Source: Euhalothece natronophila Z-M001
GTDB taxonomy: Bacteria; Cyanobacteriota; Cyanobacteriia; Cyanobacteriales; Rubidibacteraceae
Direction: 5' to 3'
Assembly: GCF_007904085.1 (NCBI RefSeq)
Contig: NZ_CP042326.1
Location: forward strand, 248,001 to 312,000
DNA: 64,000 nucleotides
Part shown: positions 35,427-45,360 of the stretch, one piece after another
How positions within the stretch are numbered: position 1 is the stretch's first letter
Layout of the letters: the number at the start of each line of letters is the position of its first letter
Notes under the pieces: generated by a model
The model's input: only the letters and a program-made list of their open reading frames with translations
What the model was told of the DNA's origin: nothing
Database searches by the model: none
Program-made: the position numbers and the translations under genes

Positions 35427-36647
35427 ATGTTTAATTTGATTGCTTTAATTGTCACAGGCTTTTTTTCCGCAGGAGAGACGCTTACCCCAGCCCAACCTTT
35501 AAATTGGCAAGAATTACCGTTATTTTCTCTTCCTTCTTCTCCAGAATCAGAAATTAAGACTACCTTACAAAAATATTTAGATGATTTATCTCCTTCGCAA
35601 GGAGTTTTAGTGGCTTCAGATTGGTGGACATTTGCGGAAAATCGCCCCGAAATGACTCATGCAGGTGCATCACTTACCAAAATTGCTACTACGGTTGCAG
35701 CTTTAGAACATTATGGGATCGAACATCGCTTTGAAACAGTGGTGAAAAAAGAAGGAAAAATTGAAGCGGGGGTTTTAGAAGGGGATTTAATTATTGAGGG
35801 GGGTGGTGATCCGTTTTTTGTCTGGGAAGACGCGATCGCGCTAGGAAATGCTTTGAATGAGTTGGGAATTGAGAAAGTTAGGGGGGATTTAATTGTTATA
35901 GGGGATTTCTTTATGAATTATGAGAAGGAGATTACAAAGTCAACAGATTTACTAAAACAAGCGTTTGACTCTCAATCTTGGTCATTTCCCATTGAACGTC
36001 AATATAAGCAAATGCCCGTGGAAACCCCTCGCCCAGAGGTGCAAATTCTTGGGGAGACCATGACTAAGAAGTCAACTGATAGTACAGAAGTTTTACTGCG
36101 TCACCAATCTTTGCCTTTAACTGACATCTTGAAACGGATGAATATTTATAGTAATAATGCTATGTCGGAGTTAATTGCTAAACCGATGGGTGGCGGTGAG
36201 GGAATTCGAGAGATTATTTTACAAGTTACTGCCATCCCCCCAGAAGAAATTAAACTGATTAATGCCTCTGGTTTAGGAGTTGAAAATCAAATGTCTCCTA
36301 GGGCTGTGGTCAAACTCTTACGTTATTTGCAGACTAGCATGGCGGAAAATGACGGAACACTGGCTGATCTCTTGCCTGTTACCGGGGAGGATGGGGGAAC
36401 TTTGCGCGATCGCGCTCTCCCAAAAGGACTCCCTGTGAAAACTGGTAGCCTTGCCACTGTTAGCACTTTAGCTGGAGTAATTCCCACAGAATCTCATGGC
36501 TTAGTGTATTTTGCAATCATGAATCAATATGGCAGTCTGAATAGATTTCGGCAAGAACAAGACCAGTTATTGCAAACCCTAGCTCAAGACTGGGAAATCT
36601 CCTCCCTAGAGAACCTTAAACATGAAAGAAGCGCGATCGCGCCCTAG
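35427..36647 (+). CDS. dacB: PBP4-type D-Ala-D-Ala carboxypeptidase
   Basis: A 406-residue S13-family enzyme that trims or cuts peptidoglycan peptides in the periplasm. A short signal-like segment opens the protein. The three active-site motifs are present: GASLTKIATT (SXXK, about residue 88), YSNNAMSEL (SXN) and LPVKTGSLATVSTLAG (KTG). The usual family insert between SXXK and SXN is shorter than in E. coli (477 residues in total there). Its start is only 70 bases downstream of the previous stop. Confidence 0.9.
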   Translation: MFNLIALIVTGFFSAGETLTPAQPLNWQELPLFSLPSSPESEIKTTLQKYLDDLSPSQGVLVASDWWTFAENRPEMTHAGASLTKIATTVAALEHYGIEHRFETVVKKEGKIEAGVLEGDLIIEGGGDPFFVWEDAIALGNALNELGIEKVRGDLIVIGDFFMNYEKEITKSTDLLKQAFDSQSWSFPIERQYKQMPVETPRPEVQILGETMTKKSTDSTEVLLRHQSLPLTDILKRMNIYSNNAMSELIAKPMGGGEGIREIILQVTAIPPEEIKLINASGLGVENQMSPRAVVKLLRYLQTSMAENDGTLADLLPVTGEDGGTLRDRALPKGLPVKTGSLATVSTLAGVIPTESHGLVYFAIMNQYGSLNRFRQEQDQLLQTLAQDWEISSLENLKHERSAIAP

Positions 36648-36676
36648 ACGGATCCTAGTAACGCGATCAACCAACC

Positions 36677-37075
36677 TTAAGATTGTGCCTCAAAGTCTAA
36701 AGCAGCAGAGTTCATGCAGTAACGCTTACCTGTAGGAGCGGGGCCATCATCAAAAACGTGACCTAAATGGGCATCACAAGCCGAACATAACACTTCTGTC
36801 CGCGTCATAAATAAACTGCGATCAGTTTCATAATCGACGCTATTTTCTTGAATGGGCGCATAAAAACTGGGCCAACCAGTGCCAGAATCATATTTAGTTT
36901 CAGAGCTAAATAAGGGCTGACCACAACAAACACACTTATAAATGCCAGTTTCTTTATGATCGTGATATTTACCAGTAAAGGGCCGTTCTGTTCCTTTCTT
37001 TCGCGCCACTCGAAATTGCTCTGGTGTTAGCTGTTGTTTCCACTCTTGCTCGCTTTTTTTTACTTTTTCCACCAT
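36677..37075 (-). CDS. msrB: peptide-methionine (R)-S-oxide reductase
   Basis: Repairs oxidised methionine (the R isomer) in proteins. The 132-residue enzyme has both zinc-binding pairs (CVCCGQPL and [10 protein letters not shown]), the [11 protein letters not shown] loop, and the catalytic Cys in [13 protein letters not shown]. The start is ATG 37075. It converges on dacB with 29 bases between the stops and its upstream side faces the IS element. Confidence 0.96.
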   Translation of the reverse strand: MVEKVKKSEQEWKQQLTPEQFRVARKKGTERPFTGKYHDHKETGIYKCVCCGQPLFSSETKYDSGTGWPSFYAPIQENSVDYETDRSLFMTRTEVLCSACDAHLGHVFDDGPAPTGKRYCMNSAALDFEAQS

Positions 37076-37234
37076 GATTTTAATTAATAATTCTTAACGT
37101 TCTACTTCTAGTGTAACGGTTAAACCATTCCAATCAATCCTTAAACGCAAATAAAAAATAGACTATCTACTTAAAAAAGCTGTAACTGTTTCTAAATTGA
37201 CATCCTCGCCTTCCTAGAAAGAAGGCGATTCCAT

Positions 37235-38521
37235 CTACCCTTCAGCACCAACTGAAGGATTCTGGAGGGTTGACGCTTCACGCACAGAGTACGTCCCTTT
37301 CGGTGTGGAAACTGCTTCCTTTGCGGAAGTCTTACACTTTCCTCCACGTCCGTTTTGAGGTGCGACCCGAGCGTCCGTGTCGGACGCATCGGAAAGCGCA
37401 CCTTGAGTCTCGGATTGCCCACCCGCGACTATGTTTTTTGCGGCGTTGATATCCCGATCATGGGATGTACCACAATTAGCACATTTCCATTCTCTAACCG
37501 ATAAGTCTAGTTTTCCTCCCTTAAATCCACAACAGGAACATTTCTGGGAGGTTGGTTCCCATCGGTTAATGACCCGGAACTCACGACCGTATTTTTCTGC
37601 TTTCGCTTCGCACAAGGTTCGGAATTGTCTCCAACCTAAGTCGCTAATTGCTCTAGAGAGCTTATGGTTTCTGACCATTCCTGCCACATTCAAATCCTCT
37701 AAGACGATTGTTTGGTTCTCACGAATCAATCTAGTTGATAACTTGTGGAGGAAGTCGGTTCTAGTATCTTTTAATTTTGCATGAAGTCTCGCCCGTCTTT
37801 TCCTTGCTTTTTCATAGCGGTTACTTCCTTTCGTTTTCTTGGAAAGTTGTTTATCAAGTTTTCTAAGACGATTAATCTTCCGTTTTAAGGGCTTAGGAGC
37901 ATCTACCTTTTCCCCTGTACTAAATGTGGCAAAGGTTGATATCCCTAAATCTACTCCAACCGATTGATCATTTGCTTCTAAGGATTCAGACTCTATTTCT
38001 ATAACAAAGCTGAGAAAATATCTTCCTGCTGAGTCCTTGATCACCGTTACTGATGACGGTTCACAAGGAAGAGGGCGTGACCAGACAATCTTTAACTTGC
38101 CAATTTTGGCTAAGAAGACTGTTCTTTCGTTAACCTTGAACCCTCCTTTTCTGAAACGAGCAGATTGGTCGCTTCTACGTTTTTTGAATTTGGGAGGTTT
38201 AACAGGTTGACCTTTTCTCTCTCCCTGACAAGACTTAAAAAAGTTCTGATAAGCCTGTTCAAGATCATTAAGAGATTGTTGGAGAGGGATGTTAGAGACC
38301 TCTTTTAGCCATTGTCTCTCAGTAGTCTTTTTAGCCTCAGTTACGAAAGTCTTTTGTAGCTCTCCATTTTTGGGCTTTTTGTTTCCAGCATTATACTGCT
38401 CGATACAGTAGGCTAACGCATCATTCCAAACCACTCTAGTGCAGCCAAATAGTTTAGCAAGGCTGACTTTCTGGGATGGTGTGGGGTAGATACGGTAGCG
38501 GTATCGAGCTTTCATGATCAA
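37235..38521 (-). CDS. tnpB: TnpB RNA-guided nuclease of the IS605 family
   Basis: A 428-residue TnpB. The RuvC-like catalytic residues are in place: GVDLGISTFATFS (first Asp), VLEDLNVAGMVRN (Glu) and SHDRDINAAKNI (last Asp). The zinc finger reads CSCCGFKGG then CANCG. TnpB enzymes cut DNA next to a short target motif, guided by an RNA made from the element's right end, and help keep the element after excision. The RNA should overlap the last part of this gene and the end hairpin (about 37197-37330). The C-terminal 60 residues are variable. The gene seems intact. Confidence 0.95.
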   Translation of the reverse strand: MIMKARYRYRIYPTPSQKVSLAKLFGCTRVVWNDALAYCIEQYNAGNKKPKNGELQKTFVTEAKKTTERQWLKEVSNIPLQQSLNDLEQAYQNFFKSCQGERKGQPVKPPKFKKRRSDQSARFRKGGFKVNERTVFLAKIGKLKIVWSRPLPCEPSSVTVIKDSAGRYFLSFVIEIESESLEANDQSVGVDLGISTFATFSTGEKVDAPKPLKRKINRLRKLDKQLSKKTKGSNRYEKARKRRARLHAKLKDTRTDFLHKLSTRLIRENQTIVLEDLNVAGMVRNHKLSRAISDLGWRQFRTLCEAKAEKYGREFRVINRWEPTSQKCSCCGFKGGKLDLSVREWKCANCGTSHDRDINAAKNIVAGGQSETQGALSDASDTDARVAPQNGRGGKCKTSAKEAVSTPKGTYSVREASTLQNPSVGAEG

Positions 38522-38564
38522 GAAAAAAATGACTATAATTGAATTGTAGCATACTTGGTCTGAT

Positions 38565-38963
38565 ATGAGTACACCTAATTATAGAAAAGGAAGACATAGT
38601 GTTACACTCCTTTATGTTCACTTGGTCTTCGTTGTTAAAGACAGAAGAGGTGTATTAACGGAAGATGTTAGGAATAGATGTTCAGAGGTTTTCAAAGAAG
38701 TAGGAACTAAAATGAACTTTCGTGTAATCGAGGTGAATGGAGAAAAGGATCATATCCATCTTTTGATTGAATACCCTCCTAAGTATTCCATCTCGAAACT
38801 GGTTAACCACTTGAAAGGCGTTTCTAGTAGATACTTAAGAAAGGAATATGATTTAACTCCCCACCAAGAACATCTTTGGTCGCCTAGTTATTTTGCTGTT
38901 TCCTGTGGGGGCGCACCTATAGAAAAGATTAAGGAGTATATTGAAAACCAAGACAACAAATGA
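38565..38963 (+). CDS. tnpA: IS200-type Y1 transposase
   Basis: A 132-residue single-domain HUH transposase that moves the element as single-stranded DNA. The HUH pair lies in KDHIHLLIEYPP, and the helix with the catalytic Tyr is in IEKIKEYIENQ. LKGVSSRYLRKEY and LWSPSYFAVSCGG are standard blocks. Its length is close to the family norm and there is no break, so it is probably active. It is transcribed away from tnpB, with 43 bases between the starts. Confidence 0.95.
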   Translation: MSTPNYRKGRHSVTLLYVHLVFVVKDRRGVLTEDVRNRCSEVFKEVGTKMNFRVIEVNGEKDHIHLLIEYPPKYSISKLVNHLKGVSSRYLRKEYDLTPHQEHLWSPSYFAVSCGGAPIEKIKEYIENQDNK

Positions 38964-39005
38964 AATCGCCCTAGAAGGGCGAGGCTTGAATCCTGCTATT
39001 TAGGG

Positions 39006-39599
39006 TCAAGCTGTATGATAAGGAGTTAATGTCTTTTTCAGAAGTAGCCGTCGTGGCTGGTTAAATAACCAATTGGTAATACTAGTTTCAGCCCGAGATA
39101 CCTGATAGCCACATTGCTTGTAGAGTTTTTGCGCTTGCCAGTTATTTTCTAATACATGAAGGTAAATCTCTGAAAAGCCCCATTTCATCGTCATTTTTTC
39201 ACAATTTTTTAATAAACGTTGGGCAATTCCTTGGCGACGATAACTTGGACTAACAGCTAAATTAGAAATATAGGTAGATTGATACTCCTGAGGAACCCAA
39301 CCTTCAGCAGAACTAAGGCTTAGTTCTACAGCACCAGTAATTCCTCCCGTACTAGAAGTAGCGATGAAACAAGCATAATACTTGGTCTGATTGCACAGAC
39401 GAGTCCTAATATCTTCATAAATTCCTAGCTTCAGAAAGGGATAAATTAGGATCCCTAGTCCCTCACAAGAATGAAAACTACGGGTAATTACTTCTGAAAT
39501 TTCACCAATTTCTTCAATCTGAGCCTGGCGAATAGTAAAAGTGGGAAATTGGGGTGGGTTAGAAGAAGGCGTGGAAAATAAAGGAGTATAGGCGCTCAC
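39006..39599 (-). CDS. GNAT-family N-acetyltransferase
   Basis: A 197-residue acetyltransferase. The acetyl-CoA-binding motif A is ISNLAVSPSYRRQGIAQRLL and motif B follows with IYLHVLENNWQAQKLYKQCG. The N-terminal 20 residues are a Pro/Ser-rich leader. The layout is RimI-like but nothing shows a ribosomal substrate; a cyanobacterial or plastid protein target is equally possible. Its stop lies just outside the IS element. Confidence 0.8.
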   Translation of the reverse strand: MSAYTPLFSTPSSNPPQFPTFTIRQAQIEEIGEISEVITRSFHSCEGLGILIYPFLKLGIYEDIRTRLCNQTKYYACFIATSSTGGITGAVELSLSSAEGWVPQEYQSTYISNLAVSPSYRRQGIAQRLLKNCEKMTMKWGFSEIYLHVLENNWQAQKLYKQCGYQVSRAETSITNWLFNQPRRLLLKKTLTPYHTA

Positions 39600-39679
39600 A
39601 ACAAATTTCGGGGGTAATTTATTAGCCTTGTTTGAACAAGAATTTTTCTTCGCTGATTACTTTTATAGCACAGTTTCAC

Positions 39680-40396
39680 TTAAGCCATCGCTGCAGCAAT
39701 CCAAAATAACCCATCTACTAAAAGAGTGCTTAAAATTGCCCCACTAAAAGCAAACCAAGGTAGTGTATTTTGCTTGAGACTCCAAATTCCTAAAACGAGG
39801 AGAACACAGATAATCAACACAGCACAACTCATTCCCCAAGGAGTTTGCATGTTTAATAACGCATCTTGAAAAATGGGTTTGTATAAAGCAGGATCAACTC
39901 GCATTAACTCTCGCCAATGAGGCATTAATCCTGTTAGATAAAAATATACATCAGTTAAAGCAGTTCCTAGTAAAGATCCTAAATAAAACAAATTTCCCAC
40001 TGGCCCCAAACCTCTCGCTAAAGCAAAAAAGGCAAAGGGTAAGCCAATCGCTTCAATGGGAAGGTGAATCACTGGTTCCCAACGAAACCAGCCCCAATAG
40101 ATTGATCCAGCCAGCCAACTCCAACTAAAACCAAGTATCAAGTCTCCCCAAATATTGCTTCGAGGACGCTGAAAAAGAATAATTCCTAGGGCAACCCAAC
40201 CGAAGGTTAAAATTAAACTGAGCCAGGGTAATTCTCTAACCATTGGGGCTTGAGCAAAAACAGGAATTGAAACTAAAAAGCCTGATGTGGCGAAAATCAG
40301 CCAACTTTTTTGTTTGAGTACGAACGCTCGAAGATAAATGGTGAGACGTTCACCAACTTGAGAAATTGATGGGGGTAGCCAGGAACTATTAAACAA
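39680..40396 (-). CDS. DUF3120 integral membrane protein
   Basis: A 238-residue protein with about seven hydrophobic segments. The middle block (SWSWLAGSIYWGWFRWEPVI, then HLPIEAIGLPFAFFALARGL) and TDVYFYLTGLMPHWRELM are typical of the DUF3120 family, which is restricted to cyanobacteria and has no known function. It follows ccsA on the same strand across a 296-base gap. Confidence 0.75.
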   Translation of the reverse strand: MFNSSWLPPSISQVGERLTIYLRAFVLKQKSWLIFATSGFLVSIPVFAQAPMVRELPWLSLILTFGWVALGIILFQRPRSNIWGDLILGFSWSWLAGSIYWGWFRWEPVIHLPIEAIGLPFAFFALARGLGPVGNLFYLGSLLGTALTDVYFYLTGLMPHWRELMRVDPALYKPIFQDALLNMQTPWGMSCAVLIICVLLVLGIWSLKQNTLPWFAFSGAILSTLLVDGLFWIAAAMA

Positions 40397-40568
40397 GGTT
40401 TCTCTAATTTTCTTAACTAATCTTTACTTAGTTTAATATAGCACATAAATTAGAATGCCCCCCAGGGGGATATAGATTATCTTAACATTAAATGTTATTG
40501 GCTTTTCTACGGTCAACGAAGAAGCCAAAAGCAAGTAAATAGAGAAGGTTATCAATGCTGAGGTGCGT

Positions 40569-40595
40569 TCCAACTTGAATTCGATTCAAGTTGGA
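40569..40595. other. perfect 12-bp hairpin between ccsA and DUF3120
   Basis: TCCAACTTGAAT and ATTCAAGTTGGA enclose a TCG loop. Neither side has a T run, so a simple terminator is unlikely. It lies between the end of ccsA and the start of the DUF3120 gene, both on the minus strand. The rest of 40397-40692 shows no gene. Confidence 0.5.
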
Positions 40596-40692
40596 TCTGA
40601 GGTTTATATGCCCCGTCACTTCCATAAATCAAAGATTATGTCACCGGAGCCAAGCGTGAGGAGCTTCTCGTCACATCAAGGTAAGGTTTGGC

Positions 40693-41685
40693 TTAAAAGA
40701 ACCAGCCGTAGGAGTGTAATCCTTGTCCTAATAAATTTACTCCTAAATAACAGATCCAAACCACAATTAAACCTGCACTCGCGATAATCGCCGGTCGTTT
40801 TCCTTGCCATCCTTTCGTAATTCTGGCGTGAAGATAGGCAGCAAACACCAACCAAGTAATTAACGCCCAAGTTTCTTTGGGATCCCAACTCCAATAAGAT
40901 CCCCAAGCCTCATTTGCCCAAACTGCCCCAGCAATAATACCAACTGTCAGAAGTGGAAAACCTAAACCTATGACACGATAACTGAGATTATCTAGGGTTT
41001 GTGCAAAATTTAAGCGTTGTGGGGATAATTTTTCCTCGGTGATGGTTTGCGGCTGTTCTAAAACGGCGGTTTGCCCATCACTACTGCTAACAGAAATGGG
41101 CGTAGAGGCAAAACTGTTGTTATTTCTGATGCTTTTAAGACGTTCATTGCCTGAACCATAGGAACTTCCTTGCAGTGACACTGACTTGCCTTGGGTGACA
41201 ATTAAAAACGCGATCGCGAGAAGTGACCCGACCATAAGCGTGGCATAACTGAGCATCATTACACTGACGTGCATCATCAGCCAATTGGATTTGAGGGCCG
41301 GAACTAAGGGTTCAGACGATTGCATTTCTGGGGGAAGACTCAAGGCGGCAAATGCTGTAATTCCCATCGCTAAAGGCGCAGTAAACACGCCTAATAAGCG
41401 ATTGCCACTGCTAAATTCAACCACTAAATGAACCGCCGTTACCCCCCAAGCAAGGAAAAACAGAGATTCGTATAAATTACTAATGGGGAAATAGCCCCCT
41501 TCAATCCAGCGAGCGATCAATAATCCCGTAATACAAAAGTTACCAAGGGCAAATCCTGCAGTTCCTAAGGGTTGTAAGAAGGATAAGTTACGAAATGCTG
41601 TTCCTACCCAATAAACTAACATGGTCAGAAACAGTACCAAAAAGGAAAGATTATCCAGTTGGTGTTGTAGTGCGGTTAGATCCAT
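40693..41685 (-). CDS. ccsA: cytochrome c biogenesis protein CcsA (ResC/Ycf5 type)
   Basis: A 330-residue polytopic protein of system II cytochrome c assembly that handles haem and helps attach it to apocytochromes on the lumen side. The haem-handling WWD motif reads [18 protein letters not shown], and conserved His residues lie in the flanking helices. A hydrophilic loop (about 175-225) is inserted before it. Some databases call this protein CcsB (TIGR03144); in plastids it is ccsA. Its partner Ccs1/ResB is not in the window. Confidence 0.9.
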   Translation of the reverse strand: MDLTALQHQLDNLSFLVLFLTMLVYWVGTAFRNLSFLQPLGTAGFALGNFCITGLLIARWIEGGYFPISNLYESLFFLAWGVTAVHLVVEFSSGNRLLGVFTAPLAMGITAFAALSLPPEMQSSEPLVPALKSNWLMMHVSVMMLSYATLMVGSLLAIAFLIVTQGKSVSLQGSSYGSGNERLKSIRNNNSFASTPISVSSSDGQTAVLEQPQTITEEKLSPQRLNFAQTLDNLSYRVIGLGFPLLTVGIIAGAVWANEAWGSYWSWDPKETWALITWLVFAAYLHARITKGWQGKRPAIIASAGLIVVWICYLGVNLLGQGLHSYGWFF

Positions 41686-41757
41686 TATGAATTTTATTAA
41701 AAAGCCTTTTTTATCATGTCCAAGTGTCTATTATATCTGTATCGTAAGCAACATGGT

Positions 41758-41785
41758 TTTGTCCTTTGTCCTTTGTCCTTTGTCC
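41758..41785. repeat. heptamer tandem repeat TTTGTCC x4
   Basis: Four perfect, head-to-tail copies of TTTGTCC begin at 41758, 41765, 41772 and 41779. This is of the short tandemly repeated repetitive (STRR) type known in cyanobacteria. Confidence 0.9.
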
Positions 41786-41830
41786 TTGGTCAACCAATGA
41801 GGAGTGAGGCGTAAGAAGTCTGGAGCGAAC

Positions 41831-41858
41831 AAATAACGAATAACAAATAACAAATAAC
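41831..41858. repeat. heptamer tandem repeat AAATAAC x4
   Basis: Copies of AAATAAC start at 41831, 41845 and 41852, with the variant GAATAAC at 41838. It is a second heptamer tract of a different sequence only 45 bases from the first. Confidence 0.85.
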
Positions 41859-42171
41859 ATCCATTGACTCAGTGTGTCCCTCAACAGACCAAGAAACGCA
41901 ATATAAAGAAAAAATTAAAAAATATCTGAAGAGAATATAAAGAAATGAACTTAATTTTTCATAAAGGTTGATAAATATGTATCTAATTTAACAACAAATG
42001 AATTGTTAAAAAGTAATGACTTTATAAAGTCTTGTTTAAATAAGCATAAGTACCAATTGAATTCGTTAAGATAAAAGTATAGAGAAAAGTAAAAATATCT
42101 CTTAGCACGACTAAAAATACTGTCATTGCTTTGACTTAGCTTCAGCAAAAACCAAGAGGGAGACGAAGAAA

Positions 42172-44400
42172 ATGTTAACGAAAACTGAACCTTTTGTTCC
42201 AGGTCAATGGGTAGAAAATGTTGACGTTCGGGACTTTATTCAGAAAAATTATACCCCTTATAGCGGTGATGAGTCATTTCTCGCTAGCGCAACCAATCGC
42301 ACGAAAAACTTATGGGAAAAAGTTAAAAGTTTAATGGAGGCGGAACGAGAAAAAGGAATTTTAGATGCCGATACAAAAGTTCCAGCGACCCTTACCGCCC
42401 ATGCAGCAGGCTATATTGACAAAGACTTAGAACAAATTGTCGGTTTACAAACCGATAAACCGCTTAAACGGTCAATTATGCCCTATGGTGGCATTCGGGT
42501 GGTGAAAAAATCTCTTGAAGCCTACGGTTATGAACTAGACCCTCAAACTGAGGAAACGTTCACCAAATATCGTAAAACGCATAATGATGGGGTATTTTCT
42601 GCCTACACCAAACAAATGCGTCTAGCACGGCGTTCTGGCGTGATTACTGGCTTACCCGATGCTTATGGTCGTGGTCGAATTATTGGCGACTATCGGCGCA
42701 TTGCCCTTTATGGGACAGGTCATTTAATTGAAGATAAAAAACTACAGCTAGAGTCCCTCGAAAATGAGGTAATGACCGAGGATGTGATTCGGTTACGGGA
42801 GGAAATTTCTGAACAAATTGTCGCCCTCCAAGATTTACAAGAAATGGGGGCAAGTTATGGTTGGGATATCAGTAAGCCAGCACAAACTGCCCAAGAAGCC
42901 ATGCAATGGACTTATTTTGGCTATCTTGGAGCAGTGAAAGAACAAAATGGCGCAGCGATGTCCATGGGACGAGTTTCCACTTTCCTTGATATTTATATTG
43001 AACGGGACTTAAAAGAAGGGTTACTCGATGAAGCCCAAGCCCAAGAATTAGTGGATCATTTCGTGATGAAATTGCGAATGGTGCGCTTTTTACGAGCCCC
43101 TGAATATAACGAACTCTTTTCAGGAGATCCTACTTGGGTAACAGAATGTCTCGGTGGCATGGGATTAGATGGTCGTCCTTTGGTCACGCGCACCAATTTC
43201 CGTTTCCTCCATACCCTTTATAACTTAGGGCCGGCTCCCGAACCAAACTTAACGGTGTTGTGGTCAGAAAACTTACCTGATAACTTCAAACGCTACTGTG
43301 CGAAAGTTTCCATTGATACCAGTTCCATTCAGTACGAAAATGATGATTTGATGCGTCCTGAGTATGGGGATGATTATGGCATTGCTTGCTGTGTATCGGC
43401 AATGCGAATTGGTAAACAGATGCAGTTTTTTGGGGCGCGAGTAAATTTAGCGAAAGCCCTTCTCTATGCCATTAATGGCGGTAAGGATGAAAAATCAGGA
43501 CAGCAAGTTGCCCCTGCTAGTGAACCGATTACGTCAGAATATTTGGACTATGACGAGGTGATGGAGAAATTTCAGGGGTTAATGGGTTGGTTAGCCAAAC
43601 TCTATGTGAATAGCCTCAATATCATCCACTATATGCACGATAAATACGCCTATGAACGGCTACAAATGGCGTTACACGATCGCGATGTTTATCGGACTAT
43701 GGCTTGTGGTATGGCTGGCTTATCGGTAGTTGCTGATTCTCTAGCGGCGATTAAATACGGGAAAGTCAAAGTGATACGAGATGAAACGGGTTTAGCGGTA
43801 GATTACCAAGTCGAAGAAGATTATCCCAAATTTGGGAATAATGACGATCGCGCTGATAGCATCGCCACTAAGTTAGTCACCGATTTGATGAATTATATTC
43901 GCCAAAATCCAACCTATCGTCAAGCAGTTCCCACTCAGTCGATTTTAACCATTACCTCCAATGTGGTTTATGGGAAGAAAACAGGTAATACTCCTGATGG
44001 GCGAGACGCTGGTAAACCCTTTGCACCTGGGGCGAATCCCATGCACGGACGAGACACCAAAGGCGCGATCACGGCATTATCTTCTGTGGCAAAACTCCCC
44101 TATGAAAATGCTAAAGATGGAATCTCTTACACCTTCTCTATTGTCCCCCAAGCCTTAGGAAAAGGAGATGACAACCGAGTTAGCAACCTAGTGGGAATGT
44201 TAGACGGTTACTTCCACGACAACGGACACCATGTTAATATCAATGTCTTCAATCGAGAAACCCTAATTGATGCCATGGATCATCCAGAAAAATATCCGCA
44301 ACTGACCATTCGCGTTTCGGGTTACGCCGTCAACTTCATTAAACTCACCCGTGAACAACAAGAGGATGTCATTTCTCGTACCTTCCACGGACAGGTTTAA
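42172..44400 (+). CDS. pflB: formate acetyltransferase (pyruvate formate-lyase)
   Basis: Splits pyruvate with CoA into acetyl-CoA and formate under anoxic conditions. The 742-residue protein keeps the catalytic Cys pair at about 406-407 ([11 protein letters not shown]) and the glycyl-radical site [12 protein letters not shown] with the Gly at about 717. The length is close to E. coli PflB (760). Without oxygen protection the radical form is cut and lost, so it must work in the dark or in anoxic mats. Activase and AdhE genes follow on the same strand. The cluster is uncommon in cyanobacteria. Confidence 0.97.
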   Translation: MLTKTEPFVPGQWVENVDVRDFIQKNYTPYSGDESFLASATNRTKNLWEKVKSLMEAEREKGILDADTKVPATLTAHAAGYIDKDLEQIVGLQTDKPLKRSIMPYGGIRVVKKSLEAYGYELDPQTEETFTKYRKTHNDGVFSAYTKQMRLARRSGVITGLPDAYGRGRIIGDYRRIALYGTGHLIEDKKLQLESLENEVMTEDVIRLREEISEQIVALQDLQEMGASYGWDISKPAQTAQEAMQWTYFGYLGAVKEQNGAAMSMGRVSTFLDIYIERDLKEGLLDEAQAQELVDHFVMKLRMVRFLRAPEYNELFSGDPTWVTECLGGMGLDGRPLVTRTNFRFLHTLYNLGPAPEPNLTVLWSENLPDNFKRYCAKVSIDTSSIQYENDDLMRPEYGDDYGIACCVSAMRIGKQMQFFGARVNLAKALLYAINGGKDEKSGQQVAPASEPITSEYLDYDEVMEKFQGLMGWLAKLYVNSLNIIHYMHDKYAYERLQMALHDRDVYRTMACGMAGLSVVADSLAAIKYGKVKVIRDETGLAVDYQVEEDYPKFGNNDDRADSIATKLVTDLMNYIRQNPTYRQAVPTQSILTITSNVVYGKKTGNTPDGRDAGKPFAPGANPMHGRDTKGAITALSSVAKLPYENAKDGISYTFSIVPQALGKGDDNRVSNLVGMLDGYFHDNGHHVNINVFNRETLIDAMDHPEKYPQLTIRVSGYAVNFIKLTREQQEDVISRTFHGQV

Positions 44401-44448
44401 ATCAATACATGGTGGGGCGATTATTTAAGGAAAAAAGAGGTTTTATTT

Positions 44449-44499
44449 CCCCACCTCCCTACCTGAGGGGATTTTCAGGAGAATGAAACGACCCTGCTT
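44449..44499. repeat. dispersed intergenic repeat, copy B
   Basis: Almost the same 51 bases as 21208-21258, here between pflB and pflA (CCCCACCTCCC... GAATGAAACGACC...CTGCTTT). It lies 49 bases before the pflA start. Being transcribed in the pfl message, it could influence mRNA folding or processing. Confidence 0.75.
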
Positions 44500-44547
44500 T
44501 AGGTGAGGGGGAAGGGGAAATCATTACTGAATTAATAAGGGGACACG

Positions 44548-45300
44548 ATGATTGCAAGCACATCAACCGAAATTACAGGAAAAATCCACTCTCTAGAAAG
44601 TTGTGGCACAGTGGATGGGCCAGGAATTCGTTTTGTGGTCTTTACTCAAGGGTGTCCCCTACGGTGTCTTTACTGCCATAACCCCGACTGTCGCCACTTG
44701 GAAGACGGAAAAGAAGTCACAGTAGATGACATTATTACAGAAGTCCAGAAATACCGTTCCTATATGGAATTTTCGGGAGGTGGTGTCACGGTTACTGGGG
44801 GAGAACCATTAATGCAACCGCAATTTGTTGCAGAAATCTTCAAACGTTGTCAAGAATTAGGGATTCACACCACTTTAGATACCTCAGGTTATGTTCTCAT
44901 CGACGCAGCCAAGCCTGTTCTTGAATACACAGATTTAGTGTTACTTGATATTAAATCTTACAAGCCTGATTTATATCGAAAAGTCACCAGTGTTACGATT
45001 GAACCCACTTTGAAATTTGCCCAACATCTTCAGGAAATTAAGAAGCCAACTTGGGTTCGGTTTGTTTTAGTTCCTAACTTAACTGATCCTGTGGAAAATA
45101 TTAAAGGATTAGCTGAATTTATTACGACATTAGATAATGTGGAACAAGTCGAAGTGCTTCCCTTTCATCAAATGGGAATTTATAAATGGGAACAATTGGG
45201 CTATGAATATCAACTTAAAGATGCTACCCCACCAAGTCCAGAATTAATTGCGAAGACCATTCATATTTTCCAAAGTTATGGTCTGAAAGTGCAATGTTAG
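44548..45300 (+). CDS. pflA: pyruvate formate-lyase activating enzyme
   Basis: A 250-residue radical SAM enzyme that makes the glycyl radical on PflB. The cluster motif CPLRCLYC places the three Cys at about 36, 40 and 43. The sequence TGGEPLMQPQF is the SAM-binding GGE element, and LEYTDLVLLDIKSY follows. The length and layout are standard. The start is ATG 44548, with AATAAGGGG before it. It sits between its substrate gene pflB and adhE. Confidence 0.96.
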   Translation: MIASTSTEITGKIHSLESCGTVDGPGIRFVVFTQGCPLRCLYCHNPDCRHLEDGKEVTVDDIITEVQKYRSYMEFSGGGVTVTGGEPLMQPQFVAEIFKRCQELGIHTTLDTSGYVLIDAAKPVLEYTDLVLLDIKSYKPDLYRKVTSVTIEPTLKFAQHLQEIKKPTWVRFVLVPNLTDPVENIKGLAEFITTLDNVEQVEVLPFHQMGIYKWEQLGYEYQLKDATPPSPELIAKTIHIFQSYGLKVQC

Positions 45301-45360
45301 GAATAAGCCATTCATTTCGCTTCACTTAATCAAGTTAAAGCAATACTAAGGAGAAAAATT

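Larger units (their letters stand above)
37197..38995. mobile_element. complete IS200/IS605-family element
   Basis: The element holds divergent tnpB (minus) and tnpA (plus). Subterminal hairpins mark its ends: TCGCCTT/AAGGCGA just outside the tnpB stop (about 37206-37231) and TCGCCCT-AGA-AGGGCGA (38966-38982) behind tnpA. I place the outer ends near the TTGACA at 37197 and near 38995; both are estimates. There are no target-site duplications, as expected for this family. It sits between msrB and a GNAT gene and seems to interrupt neither. Confidence 0.85.
41686..42171. other. 486-base leader region of pflB
   Basis: No gene of its own. It holds two heptamer repeat tracts and a very AT-rich part from 41890 to 42130 that probably carries the pflB promoter. 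GAGGGAGACGAAG just before the ATG is a good ribosome site. I did not find a perfect FNR (TTGAT-N4-ATCAA) or NtcA (GTA-N8-TAC) site. Confidence 0.5.

Noticed and set aside
41758..41858. Short repeats as a CRISPR or phage attachment site
   Set aside because: Units are only 7 bases and contiguous; no spacers, integrase gene or tRNA is nearby.
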